NCBI GenBank assembly: GCA_017511185.1
Contig: JAFWLF010000064.1
Coordinates: forward strand, 1 to 64,000
Reading direction: 5' to 3'
Length of the DNA stretch: 64,000 nucleotides
Source: RGIG5612 sp017511185
GTDB lineage: Bacteria > Bacillota > Clostridia > Lachnospirales > Lachnospiraceae
The notes beneath the pieces were generated by a model that saw only the letters and a program-made list of their open reading frames with translations, ran no database searches and had not been told where the DNA came from. Both the position numbers and the translations under genes were made by a program. Of this stretch, positions 1 through 8,424 are shown piece by piece (position 1 is the stretch's first letter; each line of letters opens with the position of its first letter).

Positions 1-2
1 CA

Positions 3-275
3 TCCAAATCCGTGGCCGGCACTTACTACACATACTTTGAGACGTTCACCATCACAATGGTAATGTACTTGATCATGACGTTGTTCTTCAGCTGGCTGCT
101 GCGCTTCTTTGAAAAGAGAATGGATGGACCGGCAGAGTATGATCTGGCAACGACAGATACGCTTGCTTATACCAGCGGCACACTGAGCGACCCGAGGAAA
201 GACTTTGTAGATGACAGACATCTTTCCGATGCACCTCACGCCGGGGAAGACAACATGAACAACACCAGGCGGTAA
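3..275 (+). CDS. Amino acid ABC transporter permease, C-terminal part (cut by window start)
   Basis: The frame is open from the window edge to a stop at 273-275, so only the last ~90 residues are seen. They contain one hydrophobic segment (ITMVMYLIMTLFFSWLLRFF) followed by a basic/acidic cytoplasmic tail, as at the end of HisM/GlnP-type permeases of polar amino acid importers. The tail after the last helix is long (~50 residues) and hydrophilic. The ATPase gene follows after 6 bases, so the two form one operon, with the rest of the permease and perhaps a binding protein upstream of the window. The assignment rests mainly on the neighbour. The substrate is unknown. Confidence 0.7.
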   Translation, partial: SKSVAGTYYTYFETFTITMVMYLIMTLFFSWLLRFFEKRMDGPAEYDLATTDTLAYTSGTLSDPRKDFVDDRHLSDAPHAGEDNMNNTRR

Positions 276-281
276 AATAAT

Positions 282-1025
282 ATGAGTGACAAAAAAGAAA
301 TCATTGAAATCAAACATTTGGGAAAGACCTTCGGCAAGAACGAAGTCTTAAAGGATATCAATTGTGCCATCAATGAGGGTGATGTGACCTGTATCATCGG
401 TGCATCCGGTTCTGGTAAATCCACTATGCTCCGGTGCATCAACCTGCTGGAAACACCTACCTCGGGAGAGATCCTTTTCAAAGGTAACGATATCACCAAA
501 GAAAAAAATGTGGCAGCCTACCGCGCCAAGGTCGGCATGTGCTTTCAGAGCTTTAATCTGTTCAGCAACATGACCGCATTAAAGAACTGCATGGTCGGTC
601 CGATGAAAGTTCTGAAAAAGTCCAAACAGGAAGCAGAGCAGGACGCCCTGTTCTTCCTGACCAAAGTCGGCATGGCGCCTTTTATTAAGGCAAAGCCAAA
701 ACAACTTTCCGGCGGTCAGCAGCAGCGTGTGGCTATCGCCCGTGCGCTGGCAATGCATCCGGACGTGCTTTTATTTGACGAGCCGACTTCCGCCCTGGAT
801 CCGCAGATGGTCGGAGAAGTTCTGGAAGTTATGAAGACGCTGGCAAAGGAAGGCCTGACAATGATTATCGTAACACATGAGATGGCCTTTGCCCGGGATG
901 TTTCCAATCATGTGGTCTACATGCAGGACGGCGTGATCTGGGAAGAGGGCACACCGCAGGAGATCTTTGGAAATCCACAGAGACAGGAGACAAAAGATTT
1001 CCTGTCACGCTTTATCAATATGTAA
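282..1025 (+). CDS. Polar amino acid ABC transporter ATP-binding protein (GlnQ/HisP type)
   Basis: This 247-residue cytoplasmic ATPase powers the permease encoded just upstream. Visible motifs are Walker A GASGSGKST at residues 40-48, the Q-loop (CFQSFNLF), the ABC signature LSGGQQQRVAIARA near residue 143, Walker B with the D-loop (VLLFDEPTSALDP) and the switch histidine (IIVTHEMAFA). Length and motif wording are typical of the GlnQ family. The start ATG lies 6 bases after the permease stop with only a weak ribosome site, suggesting translational coupling. A hairpin terminator follows at 1083-1124. Family is sure; the transported amino acid cannot be read from the sequence. Confidence 0.93.
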   Translation: MSDKKEIIEIKHLGKTFGKNEVLKDINCAINEGDVTCIIGASGSGKSTMLRCINLLETPTSGEILFKGNDITKEKNVAAYRAKVGMCFQSFNLFSNMTALKNCMVGPMKVLKKSKQEAEQDALFFLTKVGMAPFIKAKPKQLSGGQQQRVAIARALAMHPDVLLFDEPTSALDPQMVGEVLEVMKTLAKEGLTMIIVTHEMAFARDVSNHVVYMQDGVIWEEGTPQEIFGNPQRQETKDFLSRFINM

Positions 1026-1082
1026 AGTTTTTAACAAATGTAAAAAAAGGGTAATATTTTCATTTTCTTTTTTATCCTTAAT

Positions 1083-1124
1083 AAAATCGTTCACATACGA
1101 CATATGTTGTGTGTGGACGATTTT
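1083..1124 (+). terminator. Intrinsic terminator after the amino acid ABC operon
   Basis: AAAATCGTTCACA pairs with TGTGGACGATTTT (one mismatch) around a short loop and is followed by a T-rich run. It lies 58 bases after the ATPase stop. Confidence 0.7.
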
Positions 1125-1184
1125 TATATACAATATTTTGTGTCAGGTAAAATATGAAGAGATTGTGAACAATCGGTTTTAAGG

Positions 1185-1213
1185 TTGACTTTTAGAGCAA
1201 CCATTGGTATATT
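1185..1213 (+). promoter_or_regulatory. Sigma-A-type promoter of the first NlpC/P60 gene
   Basis: TTGACT (1185-1190), a 17-base spacer and TATATT (1208-1213). Expected transcript start is near 1220, giving a 5' leader of about 40 bases without an evident Shine-Dalgarno sequence. Confidence 0.65.
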
Positions 1214-1260
1214 ATGAAATAGAATTGTAACATTTTTGTAATATTTGACCGAAACAGTTT

Positions 1261-2538
1261 ATGAAATTGAAATTAAAACTTTACGAAATACTTTCCATCA
1301 CAATGGTGGCAGTAGTCATATTGGCAGGTCTCTGCTTTATGGGCACACGTGAGGTCGTCGCAAAAGAAAAAAGCGTTTCCACAGTGAACAGTGTGCTCGC
1401 AGAGGAAACATCACTTCCAAATGCTGGGATTGGCAGAATCGTCAAAAACTATGTCGGCGCAACGGGCGAGAGTTCCGTGGACCTTCTTTCCACGACTGCA
1501 CTCGGCGCAACCTATACCGAATTTAATGAGTATTATGACAGCAAGGGTGGTTCCCTTGGCAAGCTCATCGTATGCAACGTGGACGAGTCCATTGCAGTGT
1601 ATGACCGGATCCCGGGCAACGAGCGGATCGAGCGTGGTGATACCCAGATGGCTCAGATCACCGGACGTATGAGCAAAGGAGATGTCGCTACACTGGTCGG
1701 TGTTTACGGAAACTGGTATCAGATCGTAGCAGATGATTTTTCCGGATTTGCAAATACCAGCTTCTTTGCAGTCGGCAAAGATGCGGAAGCTCTGGATGCT
1801 TCTACCTGGATGCGTATCGCTGTAGTCAATGATGATGAGCTGATGCTGAATGTGGAACCAGATTATAACAGCGACCTTTTAGCTTTCCTTTCTTCAGGAC
1901 TGTGGTTTGAGGTATTGGAAGAAGGGGAAGAATTCTCCCGCATTTATGTTCCAAACGTTGGAGAAGGCTGGATCGAAAGCGCATATGCAAACTTTGAAAC
2001 CGTCCGCCGTACAGGCATGTCCAATCAGGCGTCGGCAGAGCGTGCAGCCAGGATTGCAGAATGTGTAGGCGCAGCAAATGACTGGGCAGAGGCAATGCAG
2101 ATGGCAGCTGAGGAAGAAGCATATTATGAGGATCTGGCTGCAAGACGTGCGTCCATCGCTCCGGCAGCAGCAGATTCCGCAGATGTTGCAGCACTGCGTG
2201 AAGCAGTCGCCGCTTATGCACAGCAGTTTGTCGGCTGGCTTCCATATGTATCCGGCGGCAACTCCCTGGATTATGGAGCAGACTGCTGCGGATTCACACA
2301 GGCAATCTACCGCGAGTTCGGATATGAGATCCCGCGGACAACGGATGGGCAGATGTATGGAGGCGAGGCTGTTTCGCTTGACGACATCCGGCCGGGTGAT
2401 ATAGTATACTACGGAGGTCATGTTGCGCTTTACATCGGTGGTGATACGGTCGTGCATGAACCGGTCCCGGGCGATGTCTGCAGCTATCAAAGTATGTACA
2501 TGATGCCGATCTATGGTGTTGTCAGATATATCAATTGA
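1261..2538 (+). CDS. Secreted NlpC/P60 cell-wall endopeptidase with SH3-like repeats (copy 1)
   Basis: A 425-residue exported protein. Residues 1-35 form a signal peptide (basic start, hydrophobic ILSITMVAVVILAGLCFMG). Two SH3b-like wall-binding regions follow (~95-165 and ~180-245), then an Ala/Glu-rich linker and a C-terminal NlpC/P60 domain (~305-425). Catalytic Cys342 lies in YGADCCGF and the histidine in GGHVALYIG. NlpC/P60 enzymes cut peptidoglycan stem peptides. The usual DCSGF motif here reads DCCGF. The gene is a paralogue of the next one (same architecture, strong similarity throughout). No good ribosome site precedes the ATG; the start is chosen because it begins the signal peptide. 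Confidence 0.88.
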   Translation: MKLKLKLYEILSITMVAVVILAGLCFMGTREVVAKEKSVSTVNSVLAEETSLPNAGIGRIVKNYVGATGESSVDLLSTTALGATYTEFNEYYDSKGGSLGKLIVCNVDESIAVYDRIPGNERIERGDTQMAQITGRMSKGDVATLVGVYGNWYQIVADDFSGFANTSFFAVGKDAEALDASTWMRIAVVNDDELMLNVEPDYNSDLLAFLSSGLWFEVLEEGEEFSRIYVPNVGEGWIESAYANFETVRRTGMSNQASAERAARIAECVGAANDWAEAMQMAAEEEAYYEDLAARRASIAPAAADSADVAALREAVAAYAQQFVGWLPYVSGGNSLDYGADCCGFTQAIYREFGYEIPRTTDGQMYGGEAVSLDDIRPGDIVYYGGHVALYIGGDTVVHEPVPGDVCSYQSMYMMPIYGVVRYIN

Positions 2539-2559
2539 TCGCAGAAACAGATGATGACA

Positions 2560-2587
2560 GCGGGGACAAAAGTTCCCCGCTTTTTTT
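2560..2587 (+). terminator. Intrinsic terminator between the two NlpC/P60 genes
   Basis: GCGGGGA / TCCCCGC stem with a CAAAAGT loop followed by seven T. It implies the second paralogue has its own promoter or depends on readthrough. Confidence 0.8.
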
Positions 2588-2637
2588 CTTCTCACGGCGG
2601 AATGTCGGGAGAGCATAAGCAGCTTGAAACAGTTTAA

Positions 2638-3897
2638 ATGAAAAACATTCTTTTCGAAAAACTGAATAGAAATCATAAAGTTTTTTCCCTTCTGATCGCA
2701 GAAGCAGCAGCTGTGATCGGGATCGTCTGCATGTTTGTTCTGGCAGCAGGGAGCGCAGCAAAGGCAGCAGAGGAGACTTCCCTTGTTTTGCCGACTGCCG
2801 GAGCCGGTGCAGTGATCGAAAACTACGTTGGTGCGACAGGGGAGAGTTCCACAGAACTCCTTTCCACAACGGCACTGGGCGCACAGCTGACAGAAGTGAA
2901 CGAATACTACGATGCCACCGGCAATATCATTGGCAAGCGGATCATTTACAACGGTTCAGGAGATCTGCTGATCTATGATAAGATCCCGGGAAATGAGCGC
3001 GTGGAAAAAGGCGAATCCCTGGCAGTTCTGCAGGGAAAGATGGAGCCGGGCACGGCGGCTACAGTGATCAAGGAGAGTGGTCTCTGGTATCAGATTGTTG
3101 CCGATGGTCTGACCGGGTATGTAAAAAAAGAAGGATTCCTGACCGGCAAAGAGGCAGAAGACAATGCCGGACTGATGAATAAAAATGTTGCTGTGACCAC
3201 TGCAGATGAAACATGGATCATGGATGGTCCCGGATTAGATACGACAGTCATTTGTGCACTGCCGGCTAATGTGGTGCTGAACCTGCTGGAAGCAGGCGAT
3301 GAGTTCAGTCGCGTGGAGATCCCGGGGCTTGGCGAAGGCTGGATCAGTAATGGAGAAGCAACGCTGACGACCATCCGTAAGACAGCTGTTACACCGGAAG
3401 AAGATGCTGCTTTCTGCGGAAGGATTGCAGAAGGCATTGAATGGGGTGCTCAGATTGAAACACGTCTGCAGGAAGAAGCACAGGGCAGAGCCAGAAGCTA
3501 TGCTCTTGCGCAGATCGCACCAACGGCGCCGGATTCCGATGATGTGGCAGCGCTCAGACAGGCAATTGCCAACTATGCGCAGCAGTTTGTAGGCGTTCTG
3601 CCGTATATCTGGGGAGAAAGTGATCTTTCTTATGGCGCAGACTGCAGCGGTTTTACTTCTGCTATCTACCGGGAATATGGCTATTCCATCCCGCGTTCAT
3701 CCGATGCACAGGCCTATGGCGGTATGAGCGTCTCTATGGATGACTTAAGACCGGGTGATATCATTGCATATCCGGGTCATGTAGCCATGTATATCAGCGG
3801 CAACACGGTAGTGCATGCACCGGGAGACGGCACAACAGTTTCTTATGGAGACCTTTATATGATGCCGATCATTAACGTGGTCCGGTATATTAATTAA
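2638..3897 (+). CDS. Secreted NlpC/P60 cell-wall endopeptidase with SH3-like repeats (copy 2)
   Basis: A 419-residue paralogue of the preceding gene with identical order: signal peptide (residues ~17-42, ending before AEETS), two SH3b-like regions, helical linker, then the C-terminal NlpC/P60 domain. Catalytic Cys336 sits in the canonical YGADCSGF and the histidine in GHVAMYISG. It probably cleaves peptidoglycan peptides outside the membrane during wall turnover. Like copy 1 it lacks a clear ribosome site; both starts are preceded by the shared string GAAACAGTTTA. A terminator at 3937-3961 follows. The pair looks like a tandem duplication with divergence. Confidence 0.9.
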   Translation: MKNILFEKLNRNHKVFSLLIAEAAAVIGIVCMFVLAAGSAAKAAEETSLVLPTAGAGAVIENYVGATGESSTELLSTTALGAQLTEVNEYYDATGNIIGKRIIYNGSGDLLIYDKIPGNERVEKGESLAVLQGKMEPGTAATVIKESGLWYQIVADGLTGYVKKEGFLTGKEAEDNAGLMNKNVAVTTADETWIMDGPGLDTTVICALPANVVLNLLEAGDEFSRVEIPGLGEGWISNGEATLTTIRKTAVTPEEDAAFCGRIAEGIEWGAQIETRLQEEAQGRARSYALAQIAPTAPDSDDVAALRQAIANYAQQFVGVLPYIWGESDLSYGADCSGFTSAIYREYGYSIPRSSDAQAYGGMSVSMDDLRPGDIIAYPGHVAMYISGNTVVHAPGDGTTVSYGDLYMMPIINVVRYIN

Positions 3898-3936
3898 TTA
3901 GTTGCGAAAATATATATTAATTAAGAATTTTTTGTG

Positions 3937-3963
3937 AAATAACTCCCCCAGGGAGTTATTTTA
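3937..3963 (+). terminator. Intrinsic terminator after the NlpC/P60 pair
   Basis: AAATAACTCCC, 3-base loop CCA, then GGGAGTTATTT and a short T run. It lies only about 20 bases before the hpf ribosome site, so it could also act as a 5' leader hairpin for hpf. Confidence 0.75.
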
Positions 3964-3999
3964 TGGTAAAATTAAAAAAAGCGGAAAGGAGTGATACTT

Positions 4000-4527
4000 A
4001 TGAAGTTCACCATTACTGGCAGAAATGTGGAAGTTACGGAAAGCTTAAAAGCCGCTGTACAGGAAAAACTCGGCAAATTGGATCGATTCTTTTCCCAGGA
4101 TACGGTTGCACAAGTAACACTGAGCGTAGAGAAAAGCCGCCAGATCATAGAAGTCACAATTCCGGTCAAAGGCGGGATCATCCGCGCAGAACAGTCGAAT
4201 TCAGATATGTACACATCGATCGATCTGGTCGAGGAATCCATCGAAACACAGTTAAAGAGATACAAAAACAAACTGATCGACAGATATCAGGACAAGAAGA
4301 ATTTCTCCAAAGAGTTTATCGAGCAGGAAGTAGAAGACGAGGAAGAGATCAAGATCGTCAAAACCAAACGCTTTGATTTTAAACCGATGGATCCGGAAGA
4401 AGCATGTATGCAGATGGAACTGCTGGGACACAGCTTCTTTGTATTCACCAATGCAGAGACAGATCAGATCAATGTCGTTTATAAAAGAAAAAATAATACA
4501 TATGGTCTGATCGAGCCGGAGTTCTGA
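4000..4527 (+). CDS. hpf: Ribosome hibernation promoting factor, long form
   Basis: A 175-residue protein that binds the 30S decoding region and dimerises ribosomes into inactive 100S particles in stationary phase. The N-terminal ~100 residues are the HPF/YfiA fold (MKFTITGRNVEVTESLKAAV...). The C-terminal ~55 residues (KTKRFDFKPMDPEEACMQM...) are the dimerisation domain specific to long HPF. The ATG at 4000 is preferred over a GTG at 3991 because GGAAAGGAG (3983-3991) is correctly spaced only for 4000. The neighbour secA downstream is a common arrangement in Bacillota. Confidence 0.95.
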   Translation: MKFTITGRNVEVTESLKAAVQEKLGKLDRFFSQDTVAQVTLSVEKSRQIIEVTIPVKGGIIRAEQSNSDMYTSIDLVEESIETQLKRYKNKLIDRYQDKKNFSKEFIEQEVEDEEEIKIVKTKRFDFKPMDPEEACMQMELLGHSFFVFTNAETDQINVVYKRKNNTYGLIEPEF

Positions 4528-4563
4528 TCACCCGGAGAGAGGATATTAACAGGAAACCACTAT

Positions 4564-4586
4564 GCGCCGTGCCTTCTGCGCGGCGC
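4564..4586 (+). promoter_or_regulatory. GC-rich hairpin in the secA leader
   Basis: GCGCCGTGC and GCGCGGCGC pair with one mismatch around a 5-base loop, 56 bases before the secA start. No T run follows, so it is not an ordinary terminator. It may attenuate or stabilise secA mRNA; the role is unknown. Confidence 0.35.
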
Positions 4587-4641
4587 AAGTCTTGAAGAAA
4601 AAGCGCACCAAACGGGCGTGAAAAAAACAGGAGTATATTAC

Positions 4642-7212
4642 ATGGGTTTATTTGGCAAGATTTTCAGCGGCGGAGCTGACAGAGAAGTCAAAAAGCTGCA
4701 GCCGCTGGTCGACCAGATCGTTGCTTTGCGGCCGCAAATGATGGAAATGTCCGCAGAGCAGATGCGGGCAAAAACACAGGAATTCAAAGACCGACTGCAG
4801 AATGGCGAAACATTGGATGATATTCTGGTGGAAGCTTTCGCACTGGTAAGAGAGGCAACAAGAAGAGAGCTTGGCACGGAGCATTATCCGGTACAGCTGA
4901 TGGGCGGCATCGTCCTGCATCAGGGCCGTATCGCAGAGATGAAGACCGGTGAAGGAAAGACGCAGACCTGTCTTCTGCCGGCTTATCTGAACGCACTGGA
5001 AGGCAAGGGCGTTCACATCGTAACGGTCAATGATTACCTGGCAAACCGTGACGCGGAGTGGATGGGACAAGTACACCGCTACTTAGGTCTGACGGTTGGC
5101 GTGGTCTTAAACAGCATGACCAGCGAAGAACGTCAGCAGGCTTATAACTGCGATATCACCTACGTTACGAACAACGAGCTGGGATTCGATTACCTGCGTG
5201 ACAACATGGTCGTCCGCAAGGAGTCACTGGTGCAGAGAGAACTGCATTATGCCATCGTCGACGAGGTCGACTCCATTTTGATCGATGAAGCCAGAACGCC
5301 TCTTATCATCAGCGGACAGTCTGCTAAGTCCACAAAGCTGTATGAGCTTTGCGATATCCTGGCGAAACAGTTAAAACGCGGTGAAGCAAAAGAACTGAAC
5401 AAGATGGATATCATCATGGGCGAGAAGATGGAAGAAACCGGGGATTTTGTCGTCAACGAAAAAGAAAAGGTCATCAACCTCACCGATGAAGGTGTCCGTA
5501 AAGTAGAGCAGTTCTTCAAGATCGAAAACCTGGCAGATCCGGAAAACCTGGAGATCCAGCATAATGTAATCTTGGCTCTGCGTGCGCATAACCTGATGTT
5601 CCGTGATCAGGACTATGTGGTCAAGGATGATGAGATCCTGATCGTCGATGAATTTACCGGACGTATCATGCCGGGCAGACGTTATTCCGACGGTCTGCAT
5701 CAGGCGATCGAAGCAAAAGAGCATGTGAAAGTAAAGAGAGAATCCAAAACTCTGGCAACGATCACTTTCCAGAACTTCTTTAATAAATATGACAAAAAGG
5801 CCGGCATGACCGGTACTGCAAAGACAGAAGAGAACGAGTTCACCAGTATCTACGGCATGGACGTTGTGGAGATCCCGACCAACGTGCCGGTCATCCGAAA
5901 AGATCTGCAGGATGCGGTGTATAAAACCAAGAAAGAAAAATTCAAAGCCGTGATCGATGCGATCTGTGAGGCACACGAGGTCGGTCAGCCGGTCCTGGTT
6001 GGCACCATCACGATCGAAACCAGTGAACTGCTTTCCGGCATGCTGAAAAGACGCGGCATCCGTCATAACGTGTTGAACGCAAAGTATCATGAGATGGAGG
6101 CGCAGATCGTCGCAGAAGCCGGACAGCATGGGGCCGTTACCATCGCCACCAACATGGCCGGCCGTGGTACCGATATCAAGCTGGATGACGAGGCAAGAGC
6201 AGCCGGCGGTCTGAAGATCATTGGTACAGAGCGTCATGAGTCACGTCGTATCGATAACCAGCTGCGAGGCCGGTCCGGTCGACAGGGAGATCCGGGTGAA
6301 TCCCGCTTCTACATTTCTCTGGAAGATGATCTGATGCGTCTGTTCGGTTCGGAACGTTTGATGAGTATCTTCAATACGCTGGGCGTGGAAGAAGGCGAGC
6401 AGATTGAACATAAGATGCTTTCCAATGCCATCGAACGTGCACAGGAAAAGATCGAGAATAACAACTTTGGTATCAGAAAGAACCTGTTGGAATATGACCA
6501 GGTCATGAACGAGCAGCGTGAGATCATTTATGCAGAGCGTCTGCGTGTTCTGAACGGCGAGTCCATGCGGGATTCCATTTATACTATGGTTGATGCGACC
6601 GTGAATCATATTGTGGATGCCGGCATTCCGGAAGATGCTAAACCGGAAGAATGGGATATGGTCTCCCTGAATGAAATGTGGATGCCGATCTTCATCCGTC
6701 AGGTGAATCTGACCGAAGAGCAGATGAACGGACACTATTCCAAAGAGAAGTTCCGCGAGGACCTGCTGGAACTGGGCCGCAGCCTGTATGCAGAAAAAGA
6801 AAAAGAATTCCCGATCGTAGAGCATCTGCGTGAAGTGGAACGTGTCGTGCTGCTGCGTGTCATCGACCGCCATTGGATGGATCACATCGACGATATGGAT
6901 CAGCTTCGTCAGGGCATCGGTCTGCAGGCATACGGCCAGAGAGATCCTGTTGTGGAATACAAGATGGCCGGCTATGACATGTTTGATGACATGATCGCTG
7001 GCATCCAGGAAGATACCGTCCGGACGATGCTGCATGTTAAGATCGAGCAGGAAGTCAAGCGCGAGCAGGTGGCACAGCCGATGGCAACCAACAAAGATGA
7101 TTCCGTTGCAAAGGCACCAAAGAAGAGGGCAGATGATAAGGTCTATCCAAATGATCCATGTCCGTGCGGCAGCGGCAAGAAGTACAAGTACTGCCACGGC
7201 AGAAAAGCATAA
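4642..7212 (+). CDS. secA: Preprotein translocase motor ATPase SecA
   Basis: An 856-residue peripheral membrane ATPase that drives proteins through SecYEG. Present are the DEAD-like Walker A (MKTGEGKTQT, ~100-109), the DEVD box (IVDEVDSILIDEARTPLI), the preprotein cross-linking domain, the second helicase domain (TNMAGRGTDIKL, GRSGRQGDPGESRF), the helical scaffold and the C-terminal zinc-binding tail (DPCPCGSGKKYKYCHG) used for SecB or ribosome contact. A GTG at 4618 would add 8 residues, but CAGGAG at 4628-4633 points to ATG 4642 (MGLFGKIF), the usual start. A terminator follows at 7229. Confidence 0.98.
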   Translation: MGLFGKIFSGGADREVKKLQPLVDQIVALRPQMMEMSAEQMRAKTQEFKDRLQNGETLDDILVEAFALVREATRRELGTEHYPVQLMGGIVLHQGRIAEMKTGEGKTQTCLLPAYLNALEGKGVHIVTVNDYLANRDAEWMGQVHRYLGLTVGVVLNSMTSEERQQAYNCDITYVTNNELGFDYLRDNMVVRKESLVQRELHYAIVDEVDSILIDEARTPLIISGQSAKSTKLYELCDILAKQLKRGEAKELNKMDIIMGEKMEETGDFVVNEKEKVINLTDEGVRKVEQFFKIENLADPENLEIQHNVILALRAHNLMFRDQDYVVKDDEILIVDEFTGRIMPGRRYSDGLHQAIEAKEHVKVKRESKTLATITFQNFFNKYDKKAGMTGTAKTEENEFTSIYGMDVVEIPTNVPVIRKDLQDAVYKTKKEKFKAVIDAICEAHEVGQPVLVGTITIETSELLSGMLKRRGIRHNVLNAKYHEMEAQIVAEAGQHGAVTIATNMAGRGTDIKLDDEARAAGGLKIIGTERHESRRIDNQLRGRSGRQGDPGESRFYISLEDDLMRLFGSERLMSIFNTLGVEEGEQIEHKMLSNAIERAQEKIENNNFGIRKNLLEYDQVMNEQREIIYAERLRVLNGESMRDSIYTMVDATVNHIVDAGIPEDAKPEEWDMVSLNEMWMPIFIRQVNLTEEQMNGHYSKEKFREDLLELGRSLYAEKEKEFPIVEHLREVERVVLLRVIDRHWMDHIDDMDQLRQGIGLQAYGQRDPVVEYKMAGYDMFDDMIAGIQEDTVRTMLHVKIEQEVKREQVAQPMATNKDDSVAKAPKKRADDKVYPNDPCPCGSGKKYKYCHGRKA

Positions 7213-7228
7213 TACATGAGAACTGTTA

Positions 7229-7265
7229 TTTCCCCGGAGAAATGAATCTCTGGGGAAATTTTTTC
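7229..7265 (+). terminator. Intrinsic terminator after secA
   Basis: TTTCCCCGGAGA and TCTCTGGGGAAA form a near-perfect 12-bp stem, then a T-rich run. It isolates secA from prfB. Confidence 0.85.
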
Positions 7266-7288
7266 TTTATTATTAAGAAATAATCGTT

Positions 7289-7294
7289 TATAAT
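7289..7294 (+). promoter_or_regulatory. Candidate -10 element of the prfB operon, implying a leaderless start
   Basis: A perfect TATAAT ends 9 bases before the prfB ATG (7304), and there is no Shine-Dalgarno sequence. The -35 region is weak (TTTATT at 7266-7271, 17-base spacer), lying in the T run of the secA terminator. The transcript would begin at or within 3 bases of the start codon. Confidence 0.45.
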
Positions 7295-7303
7295 CTATTA
7301 GTT

Positions 7304-8410
7304 ATGGTATTACTAGATCAAGTTAAATATGAATTATCGCAGTTTGAAGAGCCGCTTCTGAACATGGAAGAGGCTTTGAATCGGGATGTCAAAAACAAGC
7401 GGATCGCTGAAATTGAGGGCAAAATGAACGAGCCTGGCTTTTGGGAAGACGGAAAAGCCAGCGGCGAACTCATGAAAGAAATGAAGAACCTCAAAGCAGA
7501 TCTGGAGAATTATGACACCCTGAAAGGAAGCTATGACGATCTGCAGACATTGATCGAAATGGCGGAAGAAGAAAACGATGACGATCTGGGGAATGAATGC
7601 CTGGAAGAATTTGAGAAATTCAAACGGTCTTATGAAGACTATCGTATTTCCACACTTCTTTCCGGAGAGTTCGATCATCTGGATGCCATCCTGACGCTTC
7701 ATGCAGGCGCCGGTGGAACGGAAAGCTGTGACTGGGCCAGCATGCTGTACCGTATGTACTGCCGGTGGGCAGAGCGGCACGGCTTCAAATACGAAGTGCT
7801 GGATTACCTGGACGGCGATGAAGCAGGCATCAAATCGGTAACTATCCAGATCACCGGGCGGAATGCATACGGCTTCTTAAAGAGTGAGAAAGGTGTGCAC
7901 AGACTGGTAAGGATCAGTCCATTTAATGCAGCAGGCAAACGGCAGACCAGTTTTGTCAGCTGTGATGTGATGCCGGATATCGAAGAAGATCTGGATATCG
8001 AGATCGCAGATGAGGATATCCGCATTGATACCTACCGGAGTTCCGGTGCAGGCGGACAGCATATCAACAAGACCAGTTCCGCGATCCGGATCACTCATCT
8101 TCCGACAGGTATTGTGGTGCAGTGCCAGAACGAGCGGAGCCAGTTCCAGAACAAGGACAAGGCAATGCAGATGTTAAAGAGCCAGCTCTATCTGCGAAAG
8201 AAAGAAGAGCAGGCAAAGAACCTGGCGGACATCCGTGGTGAAGTCACAGAGATCGGATGGGGCAATCAGATCCGCTCTTATGTTATGCAGCCGTACACGA
8301 TGGTCAAGGATCACCGTACAAACTTTGAAGTAGGTAACGTAAACGCAGTTATGGATGGAGATCTGGACGGATTCATCAATGCGTATTTAAACTGGCTGGC
8401 AGTCAGATAG
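7304..8410 (+). CDS. prfB: Peptide chain release factor 2 (no programmed frameshift)
   Basis: A 368-residue class I release factor that reads UGA and UAA. The stop-codon tripeptide SPF is in RISPFNAAG (the RF2 signature; RF1 has PxT) and the catalytic GGQ in SSGAGGQHINKT, with the following QCQNERSQFQNK segment typical of RF2. Many bacterial prfB genes need a +1 frameshift at an in-frame UGA near codon 25. Here the frame is open throughout (EEALNRDVKNKRIAEIE), so autoregulation by UGA is absent. It heads a long co-directional gene run; hom follows after 14 bases. Confidence 0.96.
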   Translation: MVLLDQVKYELSQFEEPLLNMEEALNRDVKNKRIAEIEGKMNEPGFWEDGKASGELMKEMKNLKADLENYDTLKGSYDDLQTLIEMAEEENDDDLGNECLEEFEKFKRSYEDYRISTLLSGEFDHLDAILTLHAGAGGTESCDWASMLYRMYCRWAERHGFKYEVLDYLDGDEAGIKSVTIQITGRNAYGFLKSEKGVHRLVRISPFNAAGKRQTSFVSCDVMPDIEEDLDIEIADEDIRIDTYRSSGAGGQHINKTSSAIRITHLPTGIVVQCQNERSQFQNKDKAMQMLKSQLYLRKKEEQAKNLADIRGEVTEIGWGNQIRSYVMQPYTMVKDHRTNFEVGNVNAVMDGDLDGFINAYLNWLAVR

Positions 8411-8424
8411 AAAAGAGGCTAACT

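Noticed and set aside
5371..7197. Long minus-strand frames within secA
   Set aside because: Shadows of the secA coding sequence, with compositions rich in His, Ile and Phe typical of antisense frames.
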